DNA from: an uncultured Gammaproteobacteria bacterium
GTDB lineage: Bacteria; Pseudomonadota; Gammaproteobacteria; Pseudomonadales; Pseudohongiellaceae
Direction: 5' to 3'
DNA length: 47,859 bases
NCBI GenBank assembly: GCA_937898685.1
Contig: CALEJT010000046.1
Location: 1-47,859 of the forward strand
The position numbers were made by a program, and so were the translations under genes. Below are positions 1 through 7,984 of the stretch, in pieces. The notes beneath the pieces were generated by a model, which did not search any database, was not told the DNA's origin, and saw only the letters and a program-made list of their open reading frames with translations. Every line of letters begins with the position of its first letter. Position 1 is the stretch's first letter.

Positions 1-190
<190 letters not shown>

Positions 191-319
191 TATAATCGCA
201 GGCTTTTGAAGGGCCTAGCGTAATGAAGCCAATGACGCGGTCATGGCTTGGACAGAATACTTCGGCTTGAGTCTGAACAGACTGAAGCGCTGATTTCGAT
301 ACGTGTTGTTAGCCAGTTT

Positions 320-438
320 TGCCTGACGACGATAGCGAGCGTGAACCACCTGATCCCATCCCGAACTCAGAAGTGAAACCGCTCAGCGCCGATGGTAGTG
401 TGGGGCTTCCCCATGTGAGAGTAGGTCATTGTCAGGCA
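320..438 (+). rRNA. rrf: 5S ribosomal RNA
   Basis: The 119-nt segment starts with TGCCTGACGAC and ends with GTCAGGCA, which pair as the closing helix I. It contains the conserved CCATCCCGAACTCAGAAGTGA block of loops B/C and the GATGGTAGTGTGGGG region. It sits 129 nt downstream of the 23S end, in the usual 16S-23S-5S order, and is followed at once by a terminator. Confidence 0.95.
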
Positions 439-450
439 CCTATACCAAAA

Positions 451-480
451 CCCCGTTGAGTTAACTCAACGGGGTTTTTT
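451..480 (+). terminator. Rho-independent terminator of the rRNA operon
   Basis: CCCCGTTGAGTT and AACTCAACGGGG form a perfect self-complementary stem, followed directly by a run of T. It ends the rRNA transcript 12 nt after 5S. Confidence 0.9.
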
Positions 481-646
481 ATTGCCTGAGGATCAGCGTG
501 CGACTGCCTCAGCGCACCATTGCATGACCCACCCCTTTTCTACACAGGTCAAGGCGCTGATGCATGAGCCTCAGCGGATTGACCCGTGCAGAATGGGGGG
601 CATTGCACTTTCGCCAAAGTCCCGGATTTTTGGGCTTTACCGGCAG

Positions 647-662
647 TGGTCCGAAACTTGCG
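647..662 (+). promoter_or_regulatory. Candidate sigma-54 promoter of the DUF748 gene
   Basis: TGGTCCGAAACTTGCG keeps the -24 GG and -12 GC with the required 10-nt separation and an intact TTGC, but the -24 box is degenerate (TGGTCC). It lies 33 nt before the ATG at 695, the same geometry as the stronger -24/-12 elements in this window. Confidence 0.45.
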
Positions 663-694
663 TGTGTTTCGCAGTACGCAGTGGAGGTGTGGCG

Positions 695-1864
695 ATGAAT
701 GTGCCAACAGAAGCAAGGGATCGACACCAACGAACCAAGATGCCGCGGACGCGACGCGTGCTGCGAGGACTGGGGGCGCTGCTGGTGCTGTTGCTGCTGT
801 TGCGCCTGGTCCTGCCCTTTGGCGTGGCGTGGTACGTGAACCACAAGCTCGATGAATCACCCAACTATGAAGGACAGGTGGGCGATGTCGACATCCACCT
901 CTACCGTGGTGCCTACAGCATCGATGACGTCACGATCACGAAGGTGGAAGGCATGGTGCCGGTGCCATTCTTTGCTACGGACCGTGTCGAGTTCTCTTTG
1001 TTGTGGAGCGCCTTGCTCCGCGGCTCTCTGGTGTCATCGATCGTATTCGAACGTCCTACCATCAACATCGTCGACAGTGGTAGAGAAGAGAACAAACAAA
1101 CGGGTACCGACCGCCGTTGGTTCGCGCTCTTGGATGACCTGGCGCCGCTACGCATCGATGAGGTTCGTATCCATGATGGCGAACTGCATTTTCGCAATTT
1201 CGATGTCGTGCAGGATGTCGATGTCTACATCACCGATTTCGAAGGCGTAGCGAGCAATCTCACCAACAGTGCCGAGCTTTCCGAAAGCATGGTCGGCCGT
1301 ATCAGCGGACGTGGCAAAGTCACTGACGCCGGGGATCTCGAGTTCTCCGTTGCCTACGACCCGGAGAGCGAACAACCTACCTTCGATTTCGATGGACGCG
1401 TCGACCAAGTGCCTTTGACGCGCCTCGATGCATTGATCGATGCCTATGCGCCTTTCGACATAGAGGCAGGAATGTTGTCACTGACGACCGAGCTTGCAGC
1501 GGCCGATGGCAACCTGAGCGGTTACGTCAAACCACTCATCACGGAGCTCGCAGTTTTCGAATGGCGCAGCGACGTGATGGAGGACAAGGACAATCCTCTG
1601 CAAGTCGCGTGGGAGGCGCTGGTGGGGATCGTCACCGAGCTGCTGGAGAACCAGCCGCGTGATCAATTGGCAACAGTAGTAGAACTCAACGGCCGCATCG
1701 ATGATCCCGAGACCAACAAGTGGATGGCCTTCATCAACATTTTGCGCAACGCCTTCATCGAAGCGCTGGGCCCAGACTTCGAGGACAGCATCGATCTCGA
1801 CAGGCTCAACGAACGGCAGGACGTTCCTGTAGTAGCACCAGAAGTGCGTGAATCGGGAGAGTGA
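695..1864 (+). CDS. AsmA-like / DUF748 family envelope protein
   Basis: A 389-aa protein with a basic N terminus, one strong membrane helix (about residues 27-50, rich in Leu and Val) and a long beta-rich, acidic periplasmic part. The pattern of IDDVTITKVEG, VSSIVFERPTINIV and LRIDEVRIHDGELHF matches AsmA/DUF748 proteins, which carry repeat beta-groove folds and are linked to outer-membrane lipid homeostasis. The frame is open from 482, but ATG 695 has GGAGG about 8 nt upstream and places the start just before the membrane helix. It stands alone between the rRNA operon and the FAD oxidoreductase. A candidate sigma-54 promoter lies 33 nt upstream. The family call is firm; the substrate is unknown. 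Confidence 0.75.
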   Translation: MNVPTEARDRHQRTKMPRTRRVLRGLGALLVLLLLLRLVLPFGVAWYVNHKLDESPNYEGQVGDVDIHLYRGAYSIDDVTITKVEGMVPVPFFATDRVEFSLLWSALLRGSLVSSIVFERPTINIVDSGREENKQTGTDRRWFALLDDLAPLRIDEVRIHDGELHFRNFDVVQDVDVYITDFEGVASNLTNSAELSESMVGRISGRGKVTDAGDLEFSVAYDPESEQPTFDFDGRVDQVPLTRLDALIDAYAPFDIEAGMLSLTTELAAADGNLSGYVKPLITELAVFEWRSDVMEDKDNPLQVAWEALVGIVTELLENQPRDQLATVVELNGRIDDPETNKWMAFINILRNAFIEALGPDFEDSIDLDRLNERQDVPVVAPEVRESGE

Positions 1865-2007
1865 AATCTTTGCGAGCGCAATTGTCTGCACCACAGCGCA
1901 CCGCAAGTGCGCGAGATGCAACGTAAGTCGGGCATCTCTTTCACTCAGCGCATTCGAATCTGGAGCCATCCTCCTGATCCCAAAGATCTTTATCACCGCT
2001 CTACCTC

Positions 2008-2023
2008 TGGCAGAATTCTTGCT
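2008..2023 (+). promoter_or_regulatory. Candidate sigma-54 promoter of the FAD oxidoreductase gene
   Basis: TGGCAGAATTCTTGCT has the -24 TGGCA, a 10-nt GG-to-GC separation and a TTGCT -12 box. Transcription would start near 2034. This supports the ATG at 2072 over the in-frame ATG at 2048, which would leave only about 14 nt of leader. Confidence 0.55.
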
Positions 2024-2071
2024 TCGCTCCGCCGTGTGCGCCGATCGATGCGCCTTGGTGGAGAAGCCCGA

Positions 2072-3241
2072 ATGCAGATAGAACGTAGACGTTTGTTGGA
2101 AGCGGCATTGTTGGCCGCGTTCGCCAGCCCCATGAACCCAAGCTTTGCCCAATCGGCCGCGGGACGTCAGGTGGTGGTGATCGGCGCCGGCATCATCGGC
2201 GCCTCGCTGGCCTATCACTTGGCGCGGGCGGGGGCGCAAGTCACCGTGCTCGAGCAGAGCGCGCCGAGCAGCGGGGCCACGTCGAACTCCTTTGCGTGGC
2301 TCAATGCCATGTCCAAGTCGCCGCAGCCTTACTATGAACTCAACCTGCTGGGAATCCTCGGCTGGCACCGATTGCAGAACGAATTGCAAGGACGCCTGCC
2401 GGTGCAGTGGGGTGGGACCGTGCAATGGGCCAAACCGGGCGACAACATCGAAGCAATCATGGATCGTCTGAAACGCCAGCAAGCCTGGGGTTATGCCGTA
2501 CGTACCATCGAAGAAGAAGAGATGTTGGCGCTGGTTCCGGGGCTCGTACCGGGCGCTGTGGCGCTCGCGTACTTCGGCGCGATGGAAGGTACGGTGGATC
2601 CCGCTCATGCAACGCAAGTGTTGTTGCGTGAAGCACAAGCCCTGGGCGCCAAGGTGGAGTATCCGGTGGCGGTGATCGGCTTTGCGAAGAATGGTGCACA
2701 AGTCGTGGAAGTACAGACGGAGCAGGGCAAGCTCCAGGTCACGGACGTCGTACTGGCTGCAGGTCTTGGTTGCAGCAAGCTTGCTGCAAATCTGGGTTGC
2801 AAGGTGCCGCTTACGAGCTCCGAAGGCTTGCTCGCGCACACGGAGCCAGAAGCGTCGTTACTGGAACGAATAGTTCTTGCGCCTGGCGCCACGATCAAGC
2901 AGAACCCTGAGGGTGGCATCGTGGCGGGTGAGTCTTTCGCCGCCACTGTCGGAATCAAACCCACGCGTGAGTTCGGTGAAGCCGTGCTGAAGAAAGCCAG
3001 CGAATTCCTGCCGCAGTTGCGCTCCACCAAGCTGAGCAACGTGACACTCGGCCATCGTGTATTGCCCGAAGACAGCTTCCCAATCGTGGGACATCTACCT
3101 GGTTATGCCAACGCCTATGTCGCCGCGTTGCACAGCGGCATGACCATGGCACCGATCATCGGACAGCTCGGAACGATGGAGCTTCTCAACGGTATCCGCA
3201 GTCCCTTACTCGACAGTTTTCGCCCGGAACGCTTCAACTGA
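2072..3241 (+). CDS. FAD-dependent oxidoreductase, DAO (D-amino acid/glycine oxidase) family
   Basis: The 389-aa protein has a dinucleotide-binding motif VVVIGAGIIGASLAYHLA (about residues 33-50), an acidic residue at the end of the second strand (TVLEQ) and the C-terminal block of DAO-fold proteins (HRVLPEDSFPIVG, then a glycine-rich HSGMT segment). These enzymes oxidise amines or amino acids with FAD. The N terminus ERRRLLEAALLAAFA followed by a small-residue cleavage region resembles a Tat signal, which would place the folded flavoprotein in the periplasm. The frame is open from 1907, but ATG 2072 has GGTGGAG about 9 nt upstream and gives the signal peptide. No partner gene is adjacent, so the substrate cannot be inferred. 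Confidence 0.75.
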   Translation: MQIERRRLLEAALLAAFASPMNPSFAQSAAGRQVVVIGAGIIGASLAYHLARAGAQVTVLEQSAPSSGATSNSFAWLNAMSKSPQPYYELNLLGILGWHRLQNELQGRLPVQWGGTVQWAKPGDNIEAIMDRLKRQQAWGYAVRTIEEEEMLALVPGLVPGAVALAYFGAMEGTVDPAHATQVLLREAQALGAKVEYPVAVIGFAKNGAQVVEVQTEQGKLQVTDVVLAAGLGCSKLAANLGCKVPLTSSEGLLAHTEPEASLLERIVLAPGATIKQNPEGGIVAGESFAATVGIKPTREFGEAVLKKASEFLPQLRSTKLSNVTLGHRVLPEDSFPIVGHLPGYANAYVAALHSGMTMAPIIGQLGTMELLNGIRSPLLDSFRPERFN

Positions 3242-3250
3242 GGTGATGGC

Positions 3251-3278
3251 AGCCAACTCATCCGTGCGAGAGTTGGCT
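3251..3278 (+). terminator. Hairpin after the FAD oxidoreductase gene
   Basis: AGCCAACTC and GAGTTGGCT form a 9-bp stem with a 10-nt loop, starting 10 nt after the stop codon. The downstream CATCCTTTTGC is only weakly T-rich, so termination efficiency is uncertain. Confidence 0.45.
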
Positions 3279-3411
3279 CATCCTTTTGCTCTGTAAATTT
3301 TTCCTTTTTTTAGCGCTTTGCTCTGCATTCCGTGCAGGGAAGAGTTGGCGTTCAACCCTGAAAACAGCGGTATGAGGCCAACTTTTGTGGGCTGGCGCAC
3401 GTTTCCTCCAT

Positions 3412-3427
3412 TGGCACATGGCTTGCA
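3412..3427 (+). promoter_or_regulatory. Sigma-54 (-24/-12) promoter of the BON gene
   Basis: TGGCACATGGCTTGCA matches the -24/-12 consensus at all key positions (TGGCAC, five bases, TTGCA). Transcription would start near 3438, 29 nt before the ATG at 3467. This is the best match of the set. Confidence 0.8.
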
Positions 3428-3466
3428 ATTTTCCCTGCGAGTGATCGATGAAAAGGAGGAAACACC

Positions 3467-4033
3467 ATGAAACCGTTGAAACTCACTTTGGGAACCCTGG
3501 GGCTGGCCTGCACCTTGGCAATGACTCAGGCAATGGCTCAGGAACGCGATTGGGAAGGTGAGTCGCGTGATGCATGGATCGACGGCAAACTGGAAGCCGC
3601 CTATCTGTTCAACACTGAGCTGAACAACTTCAAGATCGGCACCACCGTCTCCGCTGGCCACGTCACCTTGGACGGCCACGTACCCAGCGAAACGCATCGT
3701 CAGTTGGCAGAAGAGATCGCGCAGAACCTCGATGGTGTCAATGGCGTCACCAACAATCTCGCGATCGGTGAAGGTGACTATGGTTGGGGCGAAAAGGAAC
3801 GCAACTTCCGCACGCGCTTTTTCGATCTCACCACGACCACGCGTCTGAAATCCGCTTACGCGATCAATGATGAACTCAGCGCTACCGACATCAATATCGA
3901 CACCAAGGATGGTGTAGTAACGCTATCGGGTGAAGTGAAGTCGAATGCTGCCAAGCAGTTGGCGGAAGAGATTGCGGTCGGTTACGACCACGTCGAGAGC
4001 GTGAACAATCAGCTGCAGGTGGTTTCGCGCTGA
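3467..4033 (+). CDS. Periplasmic BON-domain protein (OsmY-like)
   Basis: The 188-aa protein has a Sec signal (cleavage probably after AMA in TQAMAQE, about residue 25) and two BON domains: about residues 45-100 with VTLDGHVPSETHRQLAEEIA, and about 120-185 with VTLSGEVKSNAAKQLAEEIA. BON domains bind phospholipid or peptidoglycan surfaces. OsmY-type proteins are osmotic and stationary-phase induced in the periplasm. The start is fixed by a strong AAAAGGAGG ribosome-binding site 7-9 nt upstream. A near-perfect sigma-54 promoter lies 40 nt before the ATG. The hairpin at 4042-4068 separates it from the convergent exonuclease gene. Confidence 0.9.
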   Translation: MKPLKLTLGTLGLACTLAMTQAMAQERDWEGESRDAWIDGKLEAAYLFNTELNNFKIGTTVSAGHVTLDGHVPSETHRQLAEEIAQNLDGVNGVTNNLAIGEGDYGWGEKERNFRTRFFDLTTTTRLKSAYAINDELSATDINIDTKDGVVTLSGEVKSNAAKQLAEEIAVGYDHVESVNNQLQVVSR

Positions 4034-4041
4034 TCCTTGGA

Positions 4042-4068
4042 CGGTGCTGGCCTCAGAGGCCAGCACCG
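4042..4068. terminator. U-less convergent hairpin containing the exonuclease stop codon
   Basis: CGGTGCTGGCCT and AGGCCAGCACCG form a perfect 12-bp stem with loop CAG. The minus-strand exonuclease ends with TGA at 4055-4053, at the loop. No T-run follows on either strand. It lies 9 nt after the BON stop, so it may act on both convergent transcripts as a terminator or as a 3' RNA-stability element. Confidence 0.6.
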
Positions 4069-4637
4069 GCACGTCGCAGAGCGGCAGAGCGATCGTTACG
4101 ATCGTTACGGAATATGGCTCGTTCCGAAAGCATCTGGTCCACCGTTACCGCGATGGCAAAGGCATCATTCATGGCGCGATGTGCGGGAAGCCGCAGCGCT
4201 TCATGGCAACGACGCTTGCGCTCGTGCCACTGTAGCCATTCATTCTCGGTCAGCACTGTTTCCAGCGCGCTGCAGCGGAACTTCATCGGCATGCCAGCTG
4301 CCGCAAACAGGAAATGCAGCCAACGCGAATCATAGGTCCAGCAATCGCTGTACAAGGTTTGTCGCCAGCAGAGATCGTTGAGCTTGGCGCATACCAGGCG
4401 GATATCCGTTCCTTCCTTTTCCAATCGCTCACGCGAGATCCCGTGCAGACGCTCTGCTTCTTCATCCCAATGCGTCCATTCCGGCAGGGGACGCAACAAA
4501 GCCTCGTAACGACGGTTGTCTGCCGTGACCACGGCCACCTCGATGGGATGGCTGCGCGACTGCAAACCAGAAGCTTCGATGTCGATGATGGGATAGGGGA
4601 ACACGTTGCTCAGCGGAATTTCGTTGTGGGCAGACAT
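4053..4637 (-). CDS. DnaQ-fold (DEDDh) 3'-5' exonuclease
   Basis: A protein of about 194 aa with the Exo I motif IIDIEASGL near the N terminus (acidic D and E for metal binding), an EV pair shortly after, the HGI segment typical of DEDD nucleases, a central YDSRWL region (Exo II) and HRAMNDA near the C terminus (Exo III, HxxxxD). It probably trims RNA or DNA 3' ends. No other domain is present, so it is a stand-alone nuclease rather than a polymerase subunit. ATG 4637 is preferred; an upstream TTG at 4649 would add four residues. It is convergent with the BON gene. Confidence 0.8.
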   Translation of the reverse strand: MSAHNEIPLSNVFPYPIIDIEASGLQSRSHPIEVAVVTADNRRYEALLRPLPEWTHWDEEAERLHGISRERLEKEGTDIRLVCAKLNDLCWRQTLYSDCWTYDSRWLHFLFAAAGMPMKFRCSALETVLTENEWLQWHERKRRCHEALRLPAHRAMNDAFAIAVTVDQMLSERAIFRNDRNDRSAALRRAGAGL

Positions 4638-4907
4638 GGAATCTTTCAACTCTTTCTCTGGGTTGATGGGGGAACGGCGGTGAAACGCTCACGAGTACGG
4701 ATAGTGAGCACAAGCCATGCCAAGTTTCCGGGAGCGAAGAGTTATCAGCGCTTGCGCGAATTTCGGTTGAATACCACTCGGTCAAAGCGCGTTGAAGACA
4801 GGGAAAACCCTGTAATTTGTGCAGGGCCACTTGCAGGATTTTCTGGTGCAAAGCTGCGCTCAAGCTGTTCTTTGTCGGATTTGCTGCGCAATCCCGCGCA
4901 AAACCGC

Positions 4908-4923
4908 TGGCATACATGTTGCA
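4908..4923 (+). promoter_or_regulatory. Sigma-54 promoter of the TVP38-glycosidase-GT4-phosphodiesterase operon
   Basis: TGGCATACATGTTGCA keeps TGGCA, TTGCA and the exact 10-nt GG-GC separation. The transcript would start near 4934, 28 nt before the first ATG. The 312-nt gap 4650-4961 also holds CCCTG/CAGGG dyad half-sites near 4807-4825, a possible upstream activator site; nothing coding is seen there. Confidence 0.75.
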
Positions 4924-4961
4924 ATTTCAACTGTGACAATCTTTGGCAGACGGACGTAACG

Positions 4962-5729
4962 ATGAAACTTTCCTCAGGCGCCAGCGCCGCTGCCAATGGC
5001 ATCGGATTGATCGCGCTGGCCACCATAGCCACCGTGCTGCTCGCAGGCTTCCTGGCAAGCAACGAGAGTTTTCGTGAATTCCTGCGTGTGCTCGCCGCCT
5101 TCAGTGATGAGAACGTGGCGGTTGCCGCTGTGAGCTATGTGTTCGTGCAGGCAATCGTGGTCATCATCCTGTTTCCAGGACTCATCTTCACCTTGCTCGC
5201 TGGTTATCTCTTTGGTCCGTTGCTTGGAACCATCGTCATGATCTTCGGCAGCGTGCTTGGCAGCTCGGTGGCTTTCCTCATCGCACGCTTCGTTTTCAAA
5301 CGCTATTTCGCGGCCTTGCTGGAACGCCATCCGCAGTTTGCAGTGATCGCTCACAGCGTGGCGGACGATGGGTGGAAGACGGTGATGTTGACACGCACGA
5401 TTCCACTCTTTCCCTTCAAGCTGTCCAACTATTGTTTCGGTGTCGTACCCGTGTCCTTGGGGCACTTCGCCTTCGGCACGATGCTGGGCGTCATCCCCTT
5501 GACGGTCGCCAATGTCAGTGTCGGTGCTCTCGCGGCCGATTTGGATTCCTTGATTGCGGGCAAGCCCAGCCTCGGCCTGGGACAGTATCTCTCGATCGGT
5601 ATCGGCATCGTTGGCGGCATCACCACATTCTTCCTCGTGCGTAAGCGCGCGCAAGCACGTTTTCGGGAATTGGAACGCGATAGGGAGTCCGCACACGCCA
5701 CACCGCAGTATGAAGGGAGTCATGGATGA
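4962..5729 (+). CDS. TVP38/TMEM64 (VTT/DedA superfamily) inner-membrane protein
   Basis: The 255-aa protein has an N-terminal helix (about residues 13-32), then the VTT core: VVIILFPGLIFTLLAGYLFG, GTIVMIFGSVLGSSVAFLIARF, and the re-entrant segment with LTRTIPLFPFKLSNYCFG, then two further helices. The F-P-x-x-x-x-N motif and the GSxxGSxxxFxIAR motif are family hallmarks. DedA/VTT proteins act in lipid flipping and membrane homeostasis. The frame is open upstream to 4314, but ATG 4962 is the first sensible start and lies 39 nt after the sigma-54 element. Its stop overlaps the start of the next gene (ATGA at 5726), so it heads a translationally coupled operon. Confidence 0.85.
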   Translation: MKLSSGASAAANGIGLIALATIATVLLAGFLASNESFREFLRVLAAFSDENVAVAAVSYVFVQAIVVIILFPGLIFTLLAGYLFGPLLGTIVMIFGSVLGSSVAFLIARFVFKRYFAALLERHPQFAVIAHSVADDGWKTVMLTRTIPLFPFKLSNYCFGVVPVSLGHFAFGTMLGVIPLTVANVSVGALAADLDSLIAGKPSLGLGQYLSIGIGIVGGITTFFLVRKRAQARFRELERDRESAHATPQYEGSHG

Positions 5730-7984
5730 GTTTGCCTGCGCCGATCAAGAATCTACTACGTCGTCATGCCGTCAGCCGCGGTTTTCCGGACCCGATGGAC
5801 CTGCTGGAGCGCCTCGGGCGTTTCAGCGAGCCGTCCGAAGTGCAGTATCCCGTGGAGCTTCTGCGTGCAGGGGCCACCCTGCACATTCGCGGTCTCTACA
5901 ATTCGGCGATCCTGCAATACAACACCGACTGGAAGTGGCCCTATTGGGTGAATCGTCAATTCGACCCGAATGATCCGTCTTTCGTCCCGCGCGCCTTTTC
6001 CCTTACTCACATCAACCTGACCCATCGCAATTGGGTTGCCGTGGGGTTGCCAGGATTTGCTGCCTATCCATTGGTCGATCCTTCCGGACTGCTGACGCCG
6101 TATTGGGACGGCTGGTCACTCGACCTTTGGTCCTGCGACAGCACGAATACCTGGCGCACGGCCGAGGATGCGGACAGTGTCGAACAACACCTCGATTTCA
6201 GCGAGGGGCTCGCCGTCGTCACGACCTTGCGCTTTCCCGACTATCGCCTGGTGTTGCGAGTGGATGCAGTCCATGCCGAAGACAGTCCCTTATGTCGTTT
6301 GCAGTGTGAAATCGAAGGCGAGGGCTGCGAACGTGTCGCGGTGGCCGTGCGTCCTGCGAACCCGGAAGGCGTGTCCTTCGTGCATTCGATCGCAAGGACC
6401 AAGCACACGGGGTGTCTCGATGTGGAAGGTGCGGTGCTGCATTTTTCGCGGACACCTGAAAGCTGGGCGTTTTCCGACTATCGCCAAGGTGACGTGTTCC
6501 ACCAGCTCGGCGGCCCACCGCACGAAGGTAGCGGGCGCAGCTGCACGCATGGCATGGCGACCGCTGCCGTGGTGTTTCATCTGCCTGGCGATGGGCCTCG
6601 TAACCTGAGTGTCACACTGCCGCTCTGTAAACCGGATCAGGATGGGGTTCATACCCATAGCGCCACTCAGAGCTGGGACGAGGCTCTGAGTGAAGCCTGC
6701 AGCTTCGCGATACCGGATCGGCGGTTCCAGTATCTGACCGACGCCGCGCTTCGTTCGCTGGTGTTGCTTTCTCCGGGTGACGTCTATCCCGGTTCCTTCA
6801 CCTATAAGCGCTTCTGGTTTCGCGATGCGAGTTACATGGCGAGTGCCTTGCTGGCGGCCGGACTCGTCAGTCGTGCCAAACGTGTACTGGGCAACTTCGT
6901 ACGTCGACAATTGCCCTCTGGCTATTTCCGCTCGCAGGAAGGCGAGTGGGATTCCAATGGGCAGGTGCTGTGGACCTTCGGGCAGTACTTCGCGATCAGC
7001 GGTGAGCGGCCGGACAAGGAGTTGCTCGCCCATCTGATCAAGGGGGGTGAATGGATTCGCGACAAACGTCGCGGCGGCAAGGGTCATCAGCATCCAGGGC
7101 TATTACCTGCGGGTTTCAGCGCGGAGCATCTCGGTCCCAATGATTACTACTACTGGGATGACTTCTGGAGTGTCGCAGGTCTGCGGGCACTGGCGGAGCT
7201 CTGTGGTGCGGCAGGTGACGAGAAACGCGAGCGAGCTTTCAGGGATGAAGCGGATGATCTCCTGCAGGTGATCGAGCAGAGTCTTGCGCGTGCACAGGAT
7301 CGTAATGGCCGTGCCGCGATGCCGGCGGCGCCCCTGCGGCGTTTGGACTCTGCCGTCATCGGTTCCATCGTCGCCAGTTATCCTTTGTGTCTCTATGAGC
7401 CCGACGATCCGCGTCTGAAGGACACGGTCGATTACCTGATGCAGAACTGCCTGGTCCAGGGCGTGTTCTATCAGGAAATGATTCACTCGGGACTCAATGC
7501 CTACCTGACCCTGCATCTCGCCCAGGCCGTGCTGCGCGAGGGCACGGGTAAGCACTTCCCCTTGATTCAGCGCATCGCCGAATTGGCGACTCCGGTAGCG
7601 CAATGGCCCGAGGCCATCCATCCGGCCACCGGCGGTGGATGCATGGGCGATGGTCAGCACGGTTGGGCCGCCGCGGAGTGGCTGCTGATGATGCGCAATC
7701 TCTTCGTACGGGAGGAGGGTAGTGAGCTCATCCTTGGCAGCGGCCTGCCGCCCGCCTGGTTGCAACCAGGTCAACGTCTCGCCTGTCTAAAGACTGCCGT
7801 CTCGGGTGGCGTGGTATCGCTCGAGATCATTACGCAGGAGCAGGGCGCCGAGGTGCACTGGTCTTGTCAATGGCACGGCGAACCGCGCCGCCTGCAGTTT
7901 CGGCTTGCCGGCTTCGAACGGCAGGTTTCCACGGAAAGTTCAGGTTCGTTTCGCATCGCAAGGACGACTCTATGCGCATCATGA
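5726..7984 (+). CDS. Six-hairpin (alpha/alpha)6 glycosidase-like protein, family uncertain
   Basis: A 752-aa protein without signal peptide. The first 300 residues are beta-rich with many aromatic residues (TDWKWPYWVN, PYWDGWSLDLW), as in the N-terminal sandwich of GH15/GH63/GH65-like enzymes. The second half looks like an alpha/alpha barrel: FWFRDASYMASALLAAG (about 366-382), GEWDSNGQVLWTFGQYF, then DYYYWDDFWSVAGLRAL, GLNAYLTLHLAQAVL and GQHGWAAAEWLLMMRN. These helix pairs with acidic and aromatic patches fit a glucosidase or phosphorylase fold, but I cannot assign a GH family or the catalytic acids. It overlaps TVP38 by 4 nt and the glycosyltransferase by 13 nt, so a joint role in making or trimming a cytoplasmic glucan or glycolipid is an inference. 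Confidence 0.6.
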   Translation: MSLPAPIKNLLRRHAVSRGFPDPMDLLERLGRFSEPSEVQYPVELLRAGATLHIRGLYNSAILQYNTDWKWPYWVNRQFDPNDPSFVPRAFSLTHINLTHRNWVAVGLPGFAAYPLVDPSGLLTPYWDGWSLDLWSCDSTNTWRTAEDADSVEQHLDFSEGLAVVTTLRFPDYRLVLRVDAVHAEDSPLCRLQCEIEGEGCERVAVAVRPANPEGVSFVHSIARTKHTGCLDVEGAVLHFSRTPESWAFSDYRQGDVFHQLGGPPHEGSGRSCTHGMATAAVVFHLPGDGPRNLSVTLPLCKPDQDGVHTHSATQSWDEALSEACSFAIPDRRFQYLTDAALRSLVLLSPGDVYPGSFTYKRFWFRDASYMASALLAAGLVSRAKRVLGNFVRRQLPSGYFRSQEGEWDSNGQVLWTFGQYFAISGERPDKELLAHLIKGGEWIRDKRRGGKGHQHPGLLPAGFSAEHLGPNDYYYWDDFWSVAGLRALAELCGAAGDEKRERAFRDEADDLLQVIEQSLARAQDRNGRAAMPAAPLRRLDSAVIGSIVASYPLCLYEPDDPRLKDTVDYLMQNCLVQGVFYQEMIHSGLNAYLTLHLAQAVLREGTGKHFPLIQRIAELATPVAQWPEAIHPATGGGCMGDGQHGWAAAEWLLMMRNLFVREEGSELILGSGLPPAWLQPGQRLACLKTAVSGGVVSLEIITQEQGAEVHWSCQWHGEPRRLQFRLAGFERQVSTESSGSFRIARTTLCAS

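Noticed and set aside
191..319. tRNA in the 23S-5S spacer
   Set aside because: No cloverleaf or T-arm motif GGTTCGA is seen there.
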